Source of the DNA: Styela clava | Taxonomy: Eukaryota; Chordata; Ascidiacea; Stolidobranchia; Styelidae | Length of the DNA: 64,000 nucleotides | Assembly: GCF_964204865.1 (NCBI RefSeq) | Contig: NC_135252.1 | Coordinates: forward strand, 13,413,383-13,477,382 | Direction: 5' to 3' | In this document: one piece after another, positions 1-13,000 of the stretch | How positions within the stretch are numbered: position 1 is the stretch's first letter | How the letters are laid out: every line of letters begins with the position of its first letter | Made by a program: the position numbers and the translations under genes | Notes under the pieces: generated by a model | Database searches by the model: none | Told to the model about the DNA's origin: nothing | Seen by the model: the letters and a program-made list of their open reading frames with translations, nothing else

Positions 1-158
1 TTTGGTCATACTGTGAGACTATTCAAAATGGTAATTTTCTGAATGAAATCTAGAATTTGAAATATCAAATATACTTAATTTCGTTCAGATTTAAAAATTT
101 GATTCATTTTCAACATTTTTGGTAATAAATAAAAGATTCCCATACTATATTCCAACAG

Positions 159-3100
159 CTTGTCAAGAAATGCAACGAAGGTGCAAGAAAGATGCAACAA
201 ACTGAACAACTTGCTGAAACTGCCCGAGAACTTTGTTTTGCACCGAAAGTGAAGACATATGCACTTGTGTCACAATCAAGGTATGTTGAATAATAATCAT
301 ATTAGTTATTCTGCATACGACACTTCTAAAAAGAAGTTAAAAGCAAGCTAAAGGGTGGGTTTCTTAGAGCAGTGGTCTTCAACCGAGTATACGTTATACC
401 CAAGTGTATACCGGACAATAAGTTGGGTATACAATTGATAAAGGGTATACAAAGGGTCAGAGATTCTAAACTGTAATATAATAAATTATAAAATATTCAA
501 GCGGAGACAACAATACAAACGCGGCACACATGAAATATAGAATATCATTCAAGCAAAGAACCGACGTGAGCACATTGTTGCATCACATTTTAGATAGGGT
601 TGGTGATTTCGACTGCCTTGCACTTGGCGCTAAGGCCGTCAGTCAAATTTATAACTTTCGGACACTGGCCTATTAGATTGGATGATTATATTGCAGTACA
701 ATATGTGCTTAAAATTGAATGTTTACTTAAGCTATAAATAAACATTGGTATTTGTAAGGTATACAAAGTTCTTGAAAAAATGTAAAAGGTATATCACGAT
801 TAAAAAGGTTGAAGAACACTGTCTTAGAGCATTGCAAAACAGGGCTGTGGAACCTGGGAAAAAATTTTACGGTTCAGACTCAAACCTAGCCCTTTTAAAA
901 TTGACTTCAGGTTAACCAAACATTTTGACTCAGATTTTGGGTAAAGCTTCTGACTTTGGCTATAGTTCCTGACTTTGGGAAAACAGACTTTAGCTGTAGC
1001 CTCTGACTTTGGGAAAACAGACTTTGGCTAAAGCCTCTGACTTTGGGAAAACAGACTTTGGCTGTAGCCTCTGACTTTGGGAAAACAGACTTTGGCTAAA
1101 GCCTCTGACTTTGGGAAAACAGACTTTGGCTATTACCTCTGACTTTGGGAAAATAGACTTTGGCTATAGCTCTTACTTAATTTATTATAAACTTGTTTCT
1201 TCTGTAGGTCTGTTGTAAAGAAAGGTGAAATGACAGTAACAATGGCCCAAGAAAATAAGAAGTCTAAAGTTATGAAGTTATGGTTGTTTTTATTCTCTGA
1301 TGTTTTATTGCTGGCAAGGAAGAAAAAGTAAGTTTGTTTATCAATACTGAGATTAACAAGAGAGCAATGCTCAAATATATAGAGACTGAGGTCAAATGAC
1401 TAATTGCAGTGCATCAGTAGCCCATGCAACCTACACAAAAATCTGCTGTAAATCAAAGTTATAAATCAAGTCACAGCCGCATAGCAATTGAGATCAGATT
1501 TGGTAAGACCTTATCCGAGCATCTGATTTGTCTAAAAGATGGTTGCTTTGTCTGGCGCACCATCAAACAGTGGCTCAATATGCCTCAAAATAGCCAAATT
1601 TCAGATGAAAGATCGAGGCCCATAGTACATAACAAATTACAAAATCGAAAAAGATCAAGGTACTTTAAATATGAAATCCATTGATCTTTTGGTTTGGGAC
1701 AAAAGCGATATTTTACCTACAATACCAAAACTTTAGCAAAACTATTTATAGACACTTTGTGTCTACAAATGAGTAAGAAACATTCTCTAAATAAATTTGC
1801 TTGTTTACAGTTTCCTTGAGGCAGGAACAAACATTAAATATGAAGTCATTGACTGGGCAAAACGAGCAATGCTTTATGCGAATGAACGTGCAGTTTCGGA
1901 TAATGAAATATTTTTAGTCCTTCTTGAAAATTGTGTGGGGAAACGGGTGGAGCTTACTCTCACTCCTACATCTCAGTAAGTATCGATATATTCCTAATAT
2001 TTCTTTGTCTTTTGAGTTCTAAAATTTATTTCAATTGTAAAGCGATTATTTGAGATGGGAAATATTATTTGTTCGGCGATTTTCTTCATAGAAGTCTATA
2101 GCATTATCTAGAATTCATTGACTTCTTTGCAGCCACCGGCATTCAACTTTCTAAAAGTAGTGGTTGTTGAAATTTTCATCATCCGTGGGCCATTCCAAAG
2201 ACTCTCGCTAAAAAAAAACTAATTTCATTTTAGCATGTTTTCATTGACAACAAACAAAAGCAAAAGAATGAATGCACTACTTGTAAAAAATTCAACATAT
2301 CAATTTCAGTTTACTTTTAATCAATATAGTCACTGTGAATAGCTTTTTGCGTGATCTGCAGAAATCACCTCTGTTGTCCCCTTTGAGTGCCCTTCACTTT
2401 ACTGAGTTGCTTGTGTGCTGTGATACCACTCTTATAAATTATCACTACATCTATAAATTCTTTTTTTCTCATTGGAGTAGTCACTCAAAGGATATCGTTA
2501 TGTGGTTATGTGTCATTTACTGAGTTGTCAAATTATCCTTTTTTTTTAGAAATGAATTGTCTAGGTGGACAGATGCTCTCAATCCTCAGAGAATAGACGA
2601 ATCAGAAGACAGTATTTACGAATCATGGGGTTGGTTATGTTCATTTATGTATAGAAATAATTTTTAAACTTACTCATATTACTCTTTACCAACGTTGGGG
2701 AGACTTGAGTCCTTGACTAGACTTGAGTTATACTCAAGTCACCATTTATCAAAGACTCAAAATGACTTGAGTCATTTAAGTGAAATGACATGAACTTGTA
2801 GTCAACCAACCACCAGTGAGATTTAACTCTCAACTCGAGACCCTGAAATATGTGTCTTGACTTGACTCATGACTCAGGGTTTAGGGACTTTTACCCAATC
2901 CTGATCTGTACAGTATAACATTCTTTATACTTCATTGATTTTGCCTTTGTTTACCTTTGATCTGTTGAAAAAAGTGCATGATTGCTATCTCTGCTCTAGT
3001 TGTGATCAAATATCTAGTTGAATTGTGTGTATTCAGGTATATTCTGGGGGTAATGTCCAATATTTACAGGTTAACATCAATAATTTTTTGGAAAATTTGA

Positions 3101-3718
3101 AATGTGATATCTCTCTGAATTTTGTGTACTTTTTCTTTCAGATTGTCCACAATATACTTGTATTGTACCTTATGCTGCCCAACAACCTGACGAAATATCA
3201 TTGGATGTAGGTGATGTCATGAGAGTATTAAAGAAAACTGGAGATGGTAAGTCTTGGTTTTGGGAATGCTTTTTATTCAGGCAGGCTGTGTTTTGACAAT
3301 ACCATTTAATCCCCGACCTATTCGGTGCCAAGTAGTTTTGTTCTAATAGTAATAGACAAAATTACAGTACAGTATATTTTTTTAAATGTTTTGGAAATTG
3401 GCCTAACTTTAAATTTTTCTTCATGCTTCTATGTGTCCATTAAATTTTAAAATCTGTCAACCGACGCCCAGTTATCCATGTCAAAATATAGGCATCCAAT
3501 AGTCCCATTAAATATTACGCAAATCATACCACCTTTGGTTAATAAAGTTTTCAAAATATTTCATTTCTACAGGCTGGCTGGAAGGTGAGCGTCTCCGTGA
3601 CAACGAACAAGGATGGTTTCCTGCTGAAAATTGTGAAGAAATTGAAGATGAACATGTTCGAGCTAGAAACTTACGAAATTTGTATCGTATTATACCAGCT
3701 GGTGGATCCCAGGAATAG
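159..3718 (+). CDS. Ephexin-family RhoGEF, 3' exons (PH and SH3 domains), 5' part outside window
   Basis: Six exons splice in frame: 159-280, 1208-1327, 1811-1975, 2550-2629, 3142-3246 and 3573-3718 (stop TAG 3716-3718), giving 245 C-terminal residues. All introns are GT-AG. The first residues (LVKKCNEGARKMQQTEQ) match the linker from the DH to the PH domain in the ephexin family (NGEF, ARHGEF5/15/16/19/26). A PH domain follows (KLWLFLFSDVLLLARKKK, then FLVLLEN). From about residue 165 there is a complete SH3 domain with CIVPYAAQQPDEISLDVGD, GDGWLEGERL and GWFPAENCEEI. Known family members are Rho guanine nucleotide exchange factors in which the C-terminal SH3 regulates the catalytic DH domain. 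The DH exons must lie upstream of the window. The C-terminus is short (GGSQE). Family membership is secure; which vertebrate paralogue is closest cannot be decided here. Confidence 0.9.
370..821. mobile_element. hAT-type MITE in RhoGEF intron
   Basis: This 452-bp non-coding element has terminal inverted repeats starting CAGTGGTCTTCAACC and ending GGTTGAAGAACACTG. It is flanked by a perfect 8-bp target duplication, TCTTAGAG (362-369 and 822-829). The 8-bp duplication and CAGTGG ends are diagnostic of the hAT superfamily. No transposase is present, so it is non-autonomous. It sits wholly inside the intron between the first two RhoGEF exons in the window. Confidence 0.9.
946..1172. repeat. 34-bp minisatellite in RhoGEF intron
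   Basis: About six to seven tandem copies of a 34-bp unit built on CTCTGACTTTGGGAAAACAG followed by ACTTTGGCTAAAGC. Alternate copies end in TAAAGC or TGTAGC, which suggests expansion partly by a two-unit step. It is intronic and ends about 35 bp before the next splice acceptor. Confidence 0.88.
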
Positions 3719-3796
3719 TATACCAAGTATGAAAATGGTTTGAAGTTTCAGTACGATCAAGTTAGGAGAAAGCACATTCAAGTATACAGCATAGAT

Positions 3797-4078
3797 CAGT
3801 GGTTCACAACCTTAGAGCCAAATTTCAAACCTTAAAGTTGTAAGGAGCCGCATGAGAAAATTGAAATAGCAATAAAGCAAAACTCAAGTCTTTTTTTTTA
3901 AATAACAACATCAACCAAACTCGGGGTAAAAACCATCTATTTCAATTTAAAAGTACTTCTCTTTCCAATGTCAGAATAGCCTGCTTGCGATTGAAAAACA
4001 CTATGACATCATAATAAAATGTTGAAAGAATAGTTGAAAGCCGCATGCGGTTCTAACAACCGCGGTTGAGAATCACTG
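3797..4078. mobile_element. hAT-type MITE just downstream of the RhoGEF stop
   Basis: A 282-bp element starting CAGTGGTTCACAACC and ending GGTTGAGAATCACTG, flanked by a perfect 8-bp target duplication GCATAGAT (3789-3796 and 4079-4086). There is no coding capacity. It lies 78 bp after the stop codon and contains an AATAAA (about 3871), so it may fall within the 3' UTR. The ends resemble, but are not identical to, those of the MITE at 370-821, so they are different hAT subfamilies. Confidence 0.9.
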
Positions 4079-4086
4079 GCATAGAT

Positions 4087-7000
4087 TGTTCTTAACCGGT
4101 GATTATAAATTTTCCTGATCATAAAAACAGAGCATAAAATGTATCTTTTTTAATAATATTGTGCCTGATTTTTGTGTTGGCACTTATTATAATTGACAAT
4201 GGGCTTTGACGATTCGTATTGTCCTCTTTTCTTACATTTATACCACTACAATTAAACGTTTTGTTTGTTACAAACAAGTGACCAAACACAAATATATTAT
4301 TCAGTGTTCATTTTGATCGAACTCTATGAGAGACAATTATAGCATGAATTTGTCCACATCTATTATCATTAGTAATAACATCAAGATTTATGATAACCTG
4401 CAGGCCGTTTTTTCTGCCAATTGTCGAACTGTCCCATAAATATCAGATTTTAGAGCATTTCTGTTAAGGACTAAACTTACTCTGCAGTGAGGATGTTTTT
4501 TTCAACAATGTCTGTAAAAAAAATATTTTTATTATTTCTTTGCAGTTTTCATATGAAATATTGTTTTCTATTGCATCAAAATTTGTCATATTAGTGATTT
4601 GAAGAAAGCTACTTTTCCACTAGCTTCTGAATGATGAATTTTTATGAATCATATTATAGTGTATTGATCGATCACATGTTTCCTTGATCACTTTTTATCA
4701 TTTTCTATCTCTCTAAACCAAAATTTATTATTTTCGTATCGTGGGAATTATGCATCAATCAGCATTTTATGAATGTAATGCAATTGAAATCACCTTTTCT
4801 CATTGTATGTTGAATCATGTATATTTGAATATGGGCCATGAATAGTTTTTTTTAAATAGAGGTTGTTTGTTTTTAAAGTTAAAATCATTCTATTATATCA
4901 TTCAAAGCATGTAATTATTGAATCGATATCGGCTTAAGACATCTCTCTAATATTCTTTGAGGGGTATGGAATATGTTCAATTTTAAATGATAAGCATTTA
5001 CGAAATTTCGGATAATTTTGAATGTGCAGAATCTTTTTGTTAAGTAGATAAGAACTAGGCAAATATTATATAGACATATCATTACTTCACACGAAAATAT
5101 CATATTTTTCATAATTAAACATGGTCTAATTGAAATAAGGTAACTAGAGCTTGCTTGCTTCGAATCACCTTCCTAATTAGAAAACTGAAAAAAAAAAATC
5201 AAAATTGGATTAATACGTTTTTTTCTCTATCACTGTAGTAGGCTTGAGCTATATCCAGCTACTTTTTTGATAACTCAAGAGGAGGATATAACATACCATA
5301 ACTAATGTCTGAAATATTGATTCAATTGTACTAGTATCATAGAAATGATTCAGTATAAAAGAATGATTCATCTCGAACGAAACGCGTACCCCTCATTATA
5401 GAGCTTCACTTTTGAGTTTTTTTTGTTTTATACTTAATATCAATCCAACTATATTGATAAGTTTCATGTTGTAAGGTACGTATGACCTTATGGTGCGAGG
5501 TCTAAAAATATTTTTTCTCCGAGTCTGATAATATAATATATAAATTAATATTGTTATAGGTTTTATAAAATTATAATAACCCATCTATGGGGGAAAATTT
5601 ACTGTAAATTCTATATTATGAGTTACGTTAGATGTGTTTGATAATTTTATTGTGAAGCAATTCTCATTCATTAAGTTTAAAATTTTATTATTATTACGCT
5701 ACTGGATATATTATATATTTGCATAGCATAAAGATAGGTTTATAAAGATTTAAAAACAATAAAAAACGCTTGCTTTTGTTTTGACAAATCTGGTGCTTGA
5801 ATCTGAATTCCCTTTGGAATGAAGCAATTTAATAGCATATATTACCCAAGTATCTAAAAGGTAGCATTTGTGAATCACTTAATAACATATTCTTTAAAAT
5901 TCAGACTTTCAACCATGGTGCTTCTAAACTGCCAGCTTAAATGACAGGTTGCATTCATACGATTCTCTTTTATGTTACTGCTTCTTTAATACAGTTCTGG
6001 TCCATAAACCGTTTCTACCTTTGTAATGAATCGTCACTGCAACATTTTTTCAACGTCCTTTCTCTCTCTCCAATTGTTTTTTATTTCGCATGCGCATGCT
6101 CATTTTGAGTAATTGATAGTCCAAAATGACCTTTATTACATGAAGTTTTGACAGGACCAACCAAATCTATTAGTTTTTGATTCATTGGTTGGTCACCAGA
6201 AAAATTATTTCATCATGGAAATCATGATGATTGCCTCTTCCAATGAAAACATCACTAAATGCATATATCTAAGTGGGACTTTGAATTTTTCACTATTGCT
6301 ATGTGTATGAAGTTACGTGGGACCAACTCATTCCGTTAGTTTTTTTTTATTTTCAATTTTACTAAAAAAGTCTGTTGTAAACTTTTTTCAGCTCATGCCA
6401 AACCAGAATTTTTTTTTTAACCAAATCATCTATTTGACGTCCATAGTCGTCCCAACATGCTTTTGATCATTAACGTGCCATATAGCAGAGATGCTCAACT
6501 ATTTTTGATAAAAGTTTGTTTACAATATTTTGGGGTACAGATAATATGTTTCACAGTAAGACTAAATAGGTTGAAAGTTAACGGAAACGCAATTGATGTT
6601 AAACTGAGTAACCATAAAATATTACACATCCTTTAAGATCAGAGTTTATAATAGCATCACAGTTCTTTTTGTATTTAGTTTGGTACAAATATGAGAAGGA
6701 AACCTTATCATATCCAAATTTAATGAGATCAATGCTACAAAATAAAGAATGCTCGAAAGGTCTAGATTTGGACCGCCGTCTCCCAGTTCCTTCAGCAGGG
6801 CTATAGGATATAGCTAACCTGAAGGTTATCTATCCCCAACTTTTAATGAAATCTGGTTCAAATTGAGAATTGTGATTACTTTTTCTGTGTAGTGTTATGA
6901 ATGCATTTATCTGCCTTTTTGTTATATATTCTACATCATTTTTCATGTATATCTATTGGTGCCTTCTATTGAAAAATTCCTATTTTGCATTTTCTATATA

Positions 7001-7708
7001 TCGTGTTTTGATTTTTTGTTTTTAAATATTAGTGATAAGCATTACATACCTATAATACAATACCGCATTTTTACCATCGATGTAATCTCTTTTTTCCTTA
7101 CATCACAATGCAGTGTCATGCGGTGATCCAGTTATCTCTATCGACAAATAATAAACTATACGTCAAATAAACAGCGTAAATTGGATCTTTTGTGGAAACT
7201 ATGTAGTGTCTTCTATTACAATAGGCATAGTCTTGTGTTAAACCAGCATATCGCGTCGGCTCATTAGTTCAACCTTAACAGACGCGATGTTCTCCCATCA
7301 TGGTAACATCGTTAAAACCGCGCTGATGATAACTTCACACGAAATGGAAAGTTCGAAAGCGGTGGTAATAACTAGAAGAGAATTGCGGAACTTGTGGGCA
7401 TGCTAGCTGATGCCCTGCACGCCAGCCATATCGCGGTTCTGTAACTGGTATTAATACGTACGAGATGATTTCTGTACGCGCCGCAAAGTGGTTATCATAA
7501 CCGCTTGTCGGTTTCTTCAGATACAGATATTTATCATCGTCGTGTGAGAAACATCACATCGTACAATTAAGCAGAAATAAATGCATCGATTAAAGAAACT
7601 TTATTTCCTCTGCAATTGAGGAGGAATAATTTGGAGATGTTGAATATTATTATAAATTAATAAAACACAATTTATGAACTAAAATATGGGAGATTTAATA
7701 ATGGAAGG
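4087..7708. other. Intergenic or 3' UTR, AT-rich, no gene seen
   Basis: No open frame here has recognisable protein similarity or splice structure. Several AATAAA-like signals occur, so part may be a long RhoGEF 3' UTR, but no end can be chosen. Two blocks around 6140 and 6320 share a GGGACCAAC-type phrase that recurs near 63700, suggesting old dispersed repeats. The stretch 7240-7560 is visibly less AT-rich than its surroundings and contains short palindromes such as GTGGTTATCATAACCGC, without further identity. Confidence 0.5.
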
Positions 7709-7808
7709 GGTGCTCCCGAAGTATTCGTACCAAGCTGGCGCACAACCTGAAGTATGTGTACCGGGTTAGGGTTATGCGTCATCTTGATACGAATACTTCC
7801 GGAGCGCC
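7709..7808. repeat. 100-bp foldback repeat
   Basis: Two 26-bp arms (7709-7734 and 7783-7808) are inverted copies with about three mismatches; both contain GAAGTATTCGTA or its complement. The spacer carries AAGTATGTGTACCGGGTTAG, and a related phrase occurs near 63750, so this appears to be one member of a dispersed palindromic family. It has no coding capacity. Confidence 0.7.
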
Positions 7809-8134
7809 GAAAAAGGTAACGGCTAAATATATATGCCAATTTAGTATTCTTGTGGCATGCTTCGGCGAGTGCGGTCACAACAAAAAAATTCTGACCAATA
7901 AACGAGAATATCGGTTGGAAACCGAAGACTTATCGATCGATAGTTAGGGGATCCCCCAAAACAGAAACTGCAGTTTCGATTCATCCGCTCTTGTAACTTG
8001 CGCACTGCGCATCGCACACACACACTCGGCGGGTTTCAAAATTCTCTCGCTTTACAAAAATCTAGATCACTATATCAATAATTGATTGATAACTCGCTAA
8101 TTATACGACATAATTCGCCCAAAATCAATGGACC

Positions 8135-8400
8135 TTTCCCCGAGCATCGACTTCCTTGTTCATTCCGTGACGTTGGCCAATCACCAAGATGCCAAAATTG
8201 ACGTAACAATGCCCCCTTCTCGCATCCGCTCAGACACTTTTCTCACTCAGACAGATTTTCAAGCGTGGTTGTAAACATGACCTCGTTTTCGCATTTTTGA
8301 ACTCTATTCGTTAGTTTTCAGTTGTGTTTCGGAAACTTGAATAAAAATCAGATAATTCAATGATCACTCTGTCTTCTTAGGAGTTTTAATTTAATTGCAG
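8135..8400. repeat. Diverged direct repeat, copy 1
   Basis: This block starts TTTCCCCGAGCATCGA and shares an ordered series of motifs with 8800-9020: a TGACGTAACAAT element, CACTT..CAGA, GTTGCAAAC or GTTGTAAAC, AGTTGTGTTTC, and CTTTAATTT or TTTTAATTT. It is probably an old dispersed element. No terminal repeats or coding were seen. Confidence 0.65.
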
Positions 8401-8715
8401 TAATAAAAATTAGTGTAGAAATAGCTGTGATAGACTAGCCTGAAATTCTTTACCGGTACTTTTAAAAAACAGATTGTTGTGTGCGATGAATCCTAATGAT
8501 GGTTTGAAACACATACCCCATTTTACAGGCGCCAACTCGCAAAAGCACTCCTAAAATAGCCCTGAAAATTCTGCAATGGTAAAGTATAGGAAGAATTTTC
8601 CGGGGGTCAAAGGTCGGGGAAAGGTCCATAGGCTTCTGGTCCGAGATAAGATGAATCCACATGCAAAATCTGGAGCAGATTCAATCTCGCTTTCGTGAGA
8701 TATCGCGTGCATCTA

Positions 8716-8752
8716 ACAGACACACACACAGACAGACAGACATACAGACAAA
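8716..8752. repeat. (CA)n/(CAGA)n microsatellite
   Basis: A run of CA followed by GACAGACAGACA units, preceded by GAGATATCGCGTGCATC. This arrangement is typical of the 3' tail of dispersed retroposons in many invertebrate genomes, but no retroposon body could be assigned. Confidence 0.75.
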
Positions 8753-8799
8753 TACCTATCAATATACTTACCGATCTTAAGATCGATAAGTAATGAATG

Positions 8800-9020
8800 T
8801 TTCCCCGAGCATCGATTTTCGTAATATTGGCAAACTGTCAATGGTGACGTAACAATTAAAATTTTAGCAGCCAATCAGATTCATTTTCACTTATACAGAG
8901 TTTTAGGCATGGTTGCAAACGTTAGCATTCGCTGTTTTGCTAGCAATTCGTCAGTATTTAGTTGTGTTTCAAATAAGTATAAATCAAATGGCCATTTGTC
9001 TTTTGAGGAGCTTTAATTTG
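8800..9020. repeat. Diverged direct repeat, copy 2
   Basis: The second copy of the block at 8135-8400, in the same orientation and with clear small insertions and deletions. It ends shortly before the outer hAT element. Confidence 0.65.
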
Positions 9021-9504
9021 GTAATCACACGGAGAGATGAGTCGCTGTCGGCGTCATAAATTAGCCATAGCCAATTGCCCGTCTGACTGCGCACTTTCTG
9101 AACCCGGCTAGGAAAACTTAAAGGCATGATTATCGTCTAGTTCAGGCATGTCCAACCCTTTCAGTGTTGCGGGCCACTTTCACATGAGGAACTTTTTTGC
9201 TAGTGGCCTTTTATGAGATCAAATGCAAATTTCATTATCGTTTAGTTCAGGCATGCCCAACTCTTTTAGTGTTGCGGGCCACTTTCACATGAGGAAATTC
9301 ATTGCGGGCCGCCCAGTCCCGATTTACGTTAGAATTTGAGCGTCGCTCAATCAAACGCCTGGATTGCACAACCTTTTTGCGGATTTCTGAACACAAAGAC
9401 CATGAATTCAACTCAACTTTTATGCAAAATGCACAACTTTCAAGCAATTATATACATTGACATAAAAAATCGAAAGAAAAGTCAGCAATTTTCTCCTTTC
9501 ACAT

Positions 9505-9938
9505 AGTGCGAAACTTGTTTTTGAATGTCATTGCTCAACTGCTTAATATCAACGGGTAGTTTTGAAAACTGGCTTGTCCAATTGTCGTTAGTCAGCTTAC
9601 TCATATGCTTTGACTTCATAATTTTTAATTTCGAAAAAAAAAGATTTGCACAAATATGTAGTTCCTATTGCCGCCGCAATACGCATTGCCATTTGTCTCA
9701 GGATGGGAAACTCATCTTCATCGATATACTCGCTGTAGAATTCAAGTTTTCTATCTCTTTGAAACAAGTGTTTCAGTTCCGTACTTGACTTGACATCGAT
9801 CAATTCAAGTTGCATATATTCTGGGGCCTCTTCTACGCGAATGTCAAATGGACACATGAAATTTTTAAACAGACTGCCGAATTTTTGGAAGTAAGCGAAT
9901 CTCTCTTCAAATGCTTTCAACAACTTCTGTAAAATCAT
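9505..9938 (-). pseudogene. hAT transposase fragment of the outer element (GTF2IRD2/EPM2AIP1-like)
   Basis: The minus-strand frame 9938-9597 encodes 113 residues including FEERFAYFQKFGSLFKNFM, VEEAPEYMQLELIDV and a late TYLCKSFFFEIK. This order (an F..RF.DF motif, LQ-ELI, then TY-C-Q-FS) is the conserved C-terminal part of hAT transposases related to GTF2IRD2, SCAND3 and EPM2AIP1 proteins. After EIKN the frame breaks; the continuation (MKSKHMSKLTNDNW) is found one base out of frame at about 9617-9510. The N-terminal two thirds, including the first catalytic acidic residues, are absent. Confidence 0.82.
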
Positions 9939-10073
9939 ATTCTGTGGTGCTTAATTAACAACGCTTTTCTTATAGCGGAGCCACGTGAAACTAAAGCTTC
10001 AAGTATAGTAAGATTTGATATCATACCAGTAAATTTTTATGTTAAATATGTTTATATTATACGTACGTATTTA

Positions 10074-13000
10074 CAGTGGCGGCGCGTGGTCATTTTGACA
10101 ACCGGGGCAAGCTACTGCGGGACCAAGTCACCCCCATCTATGGGGACAGGATGAGCGCTGTAAGTTCTCCCATCATTTTATGAGTATAAAAACCATTCCA
10201 TCGGCAACAACCAATCGGCAAAAGCGACAATTTTTAACGATAAGAAAGTGTCTTTAAAACCGGTCCAAGTCAAGGGATTAATAAATATAGACATAGTTTA
10301 TTTTGAAACCTCTTTCAAAAGGAAAGGCAATATTTACCCAGATAAATACAATGACATATTAACAGAAACTTCGGGAAAGCAGACAAAACCTAAAATAAGG
10401 TTTAAAACGTTACTATGAAGAAAGGAAAGTTAATGCAAAGATAAGGACATGCGTCGCTCACTCATAGATATATATGCTGCTAGACTTCTACTGCTTGAAC
10501 ATATATGCAACACGCCGCGGGTTTTTGGAAGCAAAATGCTCAATAACGCGCTGATTAAAGTCATGCATCCCAGAAATAACGTCTCTGTGAATGAATAAAA
10601 CAGCCAAGAAATTTAATCTATCTTGCTTCATTGTGTTTCTGAGATACGTTTTAATACGCTTCAGCGTGCTGAATGTTCGCTCTGCGTCGGCGGAAGAAAT
10701 AGGCGTCGTCAAAATGATGTCCAGAAATTTTGCAGACGCCGCAAAGGTAGTTACTAGAGTGTTATCTATGAGGAACCCATAGAGCGCGCAAGTTGATGTG
10801 ATGTTCAAAAAAGTTTGATTGGTGTATATACATCGCAATTCATTTTCCAATTTACCCACGTTTATCATGGGGTAAAATTTGGAGACAGTAGCCAACAAAT
10901 GGATGGGAAATTGACGTGCAAATTTTGAAAAAATTTTGGGGTTCATCAAAGAGAACGCGGCAAGGTGTTCAGTGCGCAGACGATCGCCTATTTGATTCAC
11001 CAGAATGTCACAGCATTCCTTTGCAGACAAAATCAAACGCTGCGTTGTTTGCCCGCGGCGTAAAGAAGCACTCCATGTGTCGTCGTATTTTATTGTTTCC
11101 CGGATACGAGATACAGCATCGCAGAAGTCTGAAATACACGACTGCACAGACGCTCCATCCATTAGCCTTGACTGCAATGCGCCGTATATTACATCCACGT
11201 GATAGAATATTGTGGAGAAAAAATGAGAACTCACCATCTTCTAGCAGACGCTTTAGACCTGCCGCCTCCCTCACAGAGCGTTCGTCCCAAACCGGAGAGC
11301 TCTGCATGCCATTGAAACACTCAATGAGCTCAGACCTAATTTCGGACACGCCCTGCACCACGCGTGATTGGAAGTTCCAACGTGTTGGTGCACAAGCTGG
11401 GAGACGGCGGCTACATATCTGGCGAAGGAGGTCAGAGCGCTTCGGCGAAACGGAAAAAAATGAAGAAAACCCCGAAACATTTGCAAAAAATATACGGACG
11501 AGGGGGGTATCAAGACACATATTTTTAATAACGAGGTTAAATTGGTGTGCATAACAATGTAAAAAATGCGCATGAGGAAAATCTTCTTTTATATAAACTT
11601 GAACACTATGTTTCGACCCACTCATGACTGCCGCGCCGTCATGAGTTTGAGCTATCAATTTTGACTTCGCGTTGTAAGGCTGTAACACTTCTTTCAGTAC
11701 AGCCGATATCCCGCAAGCCGTGCGATCAACGATTGGTACAAAGCTGTGAAATCTCTCGGTAGGTTTACCATCTTTCACAAACCGAAAAATCACAGCCAGT
11801 TGGGAAACGCACGTGATGTCAGTTGTCTCGTCAGACTGAATCGAAAGGAACTGGCAATTCTCAATTTCCAGAGCCAAATGTTGTAAATAAATTTTATACA
11901 TTGAGTCGAGCAAATCATTTTGGATATCCTTAGATGTCCCTTTCGAAACAGTTGCGGCATCAAGATGATCTCTCAATACTGTATCTAAGGATGCGGTGTA
12001 TTCCACCACATCCAAAAATACCCCTCTATTAGAAGAGCCAGCCCGTTCATCGTGCCCACGGAGGGACAGCTCGTGACAACCAATGAACTTCAAAACATCT
12101 ATCAATCGACCGAGAACATGGCGGTTTTTCTCGACGTTTTGGTTGTGCCGACGAATAGAAACCGCGCGTCCTTCATCCAACTGTGCTGCAATATTAACAT
12201 TTCCGAATGTTCGGTATTTTACTGCATTGTCCAGATGCTCCATAGAAGATTGATGATCCCTGGCACGCTCGGAAAGATGTTTAAGATCTCTAAAACCAAA
12301 TTTACACCAACGTGAGTCACGGGCGGTAGCAAAAAGTAGGCAATAAAAACAAAAAAGTGCATTTTTGTCCTCGCTGTAACACAACCATTTGTGTTTTTTA
12401 TAACAAGTTTCTGCGCAGAATGTACGCCGACGCTTTCCTCCGTCATGGGATTGTTCCAGTGAACAATTTTTTGGTTGATAAGGCCCAAGACGTTGTACCT
12501 CTAATTTTTGTTCCAGCCGCAGCTGCGAAAACGGAGTGCGAAGTAGTGCATCAACCTTATTCATTATGAGGTCTAAGGCTAAGAAATGCGAAGCCGGAAA
12601 GAAGTGAGGAGCTCAAAAGGAATATGGAAAATCGAAAGCAAATGGACTAAAGGTCTCTAACTGATTCAAATAGCGAAACAAGCGACAAAAACGAAGGCGA
12701 GGAAACTATCAACTCTTCAAGCAACCAACGAACGAGAAGGAATGCGTGAATATGTCAACACGTTGTTGTAAGAAACGTCGGCATTGTGTCGTTATAACTT
12801 CGGGGCTAGCCCCGATGATTTAGTAAAAGAAACAGAAAATAAACGAGACAAACGCGGCGAGTGGAAGATAAAAGAGAGAATACGATATACAATGAGCAAC
12901 CGGGGCAAAATCGTCGTCGCAGGCTTTGCGAGCGAAAAATGAACCATGTCGGGAGAATATGGCTAGTGTAGACAGTCTGTGCAACCGATATTGAGTTTTT

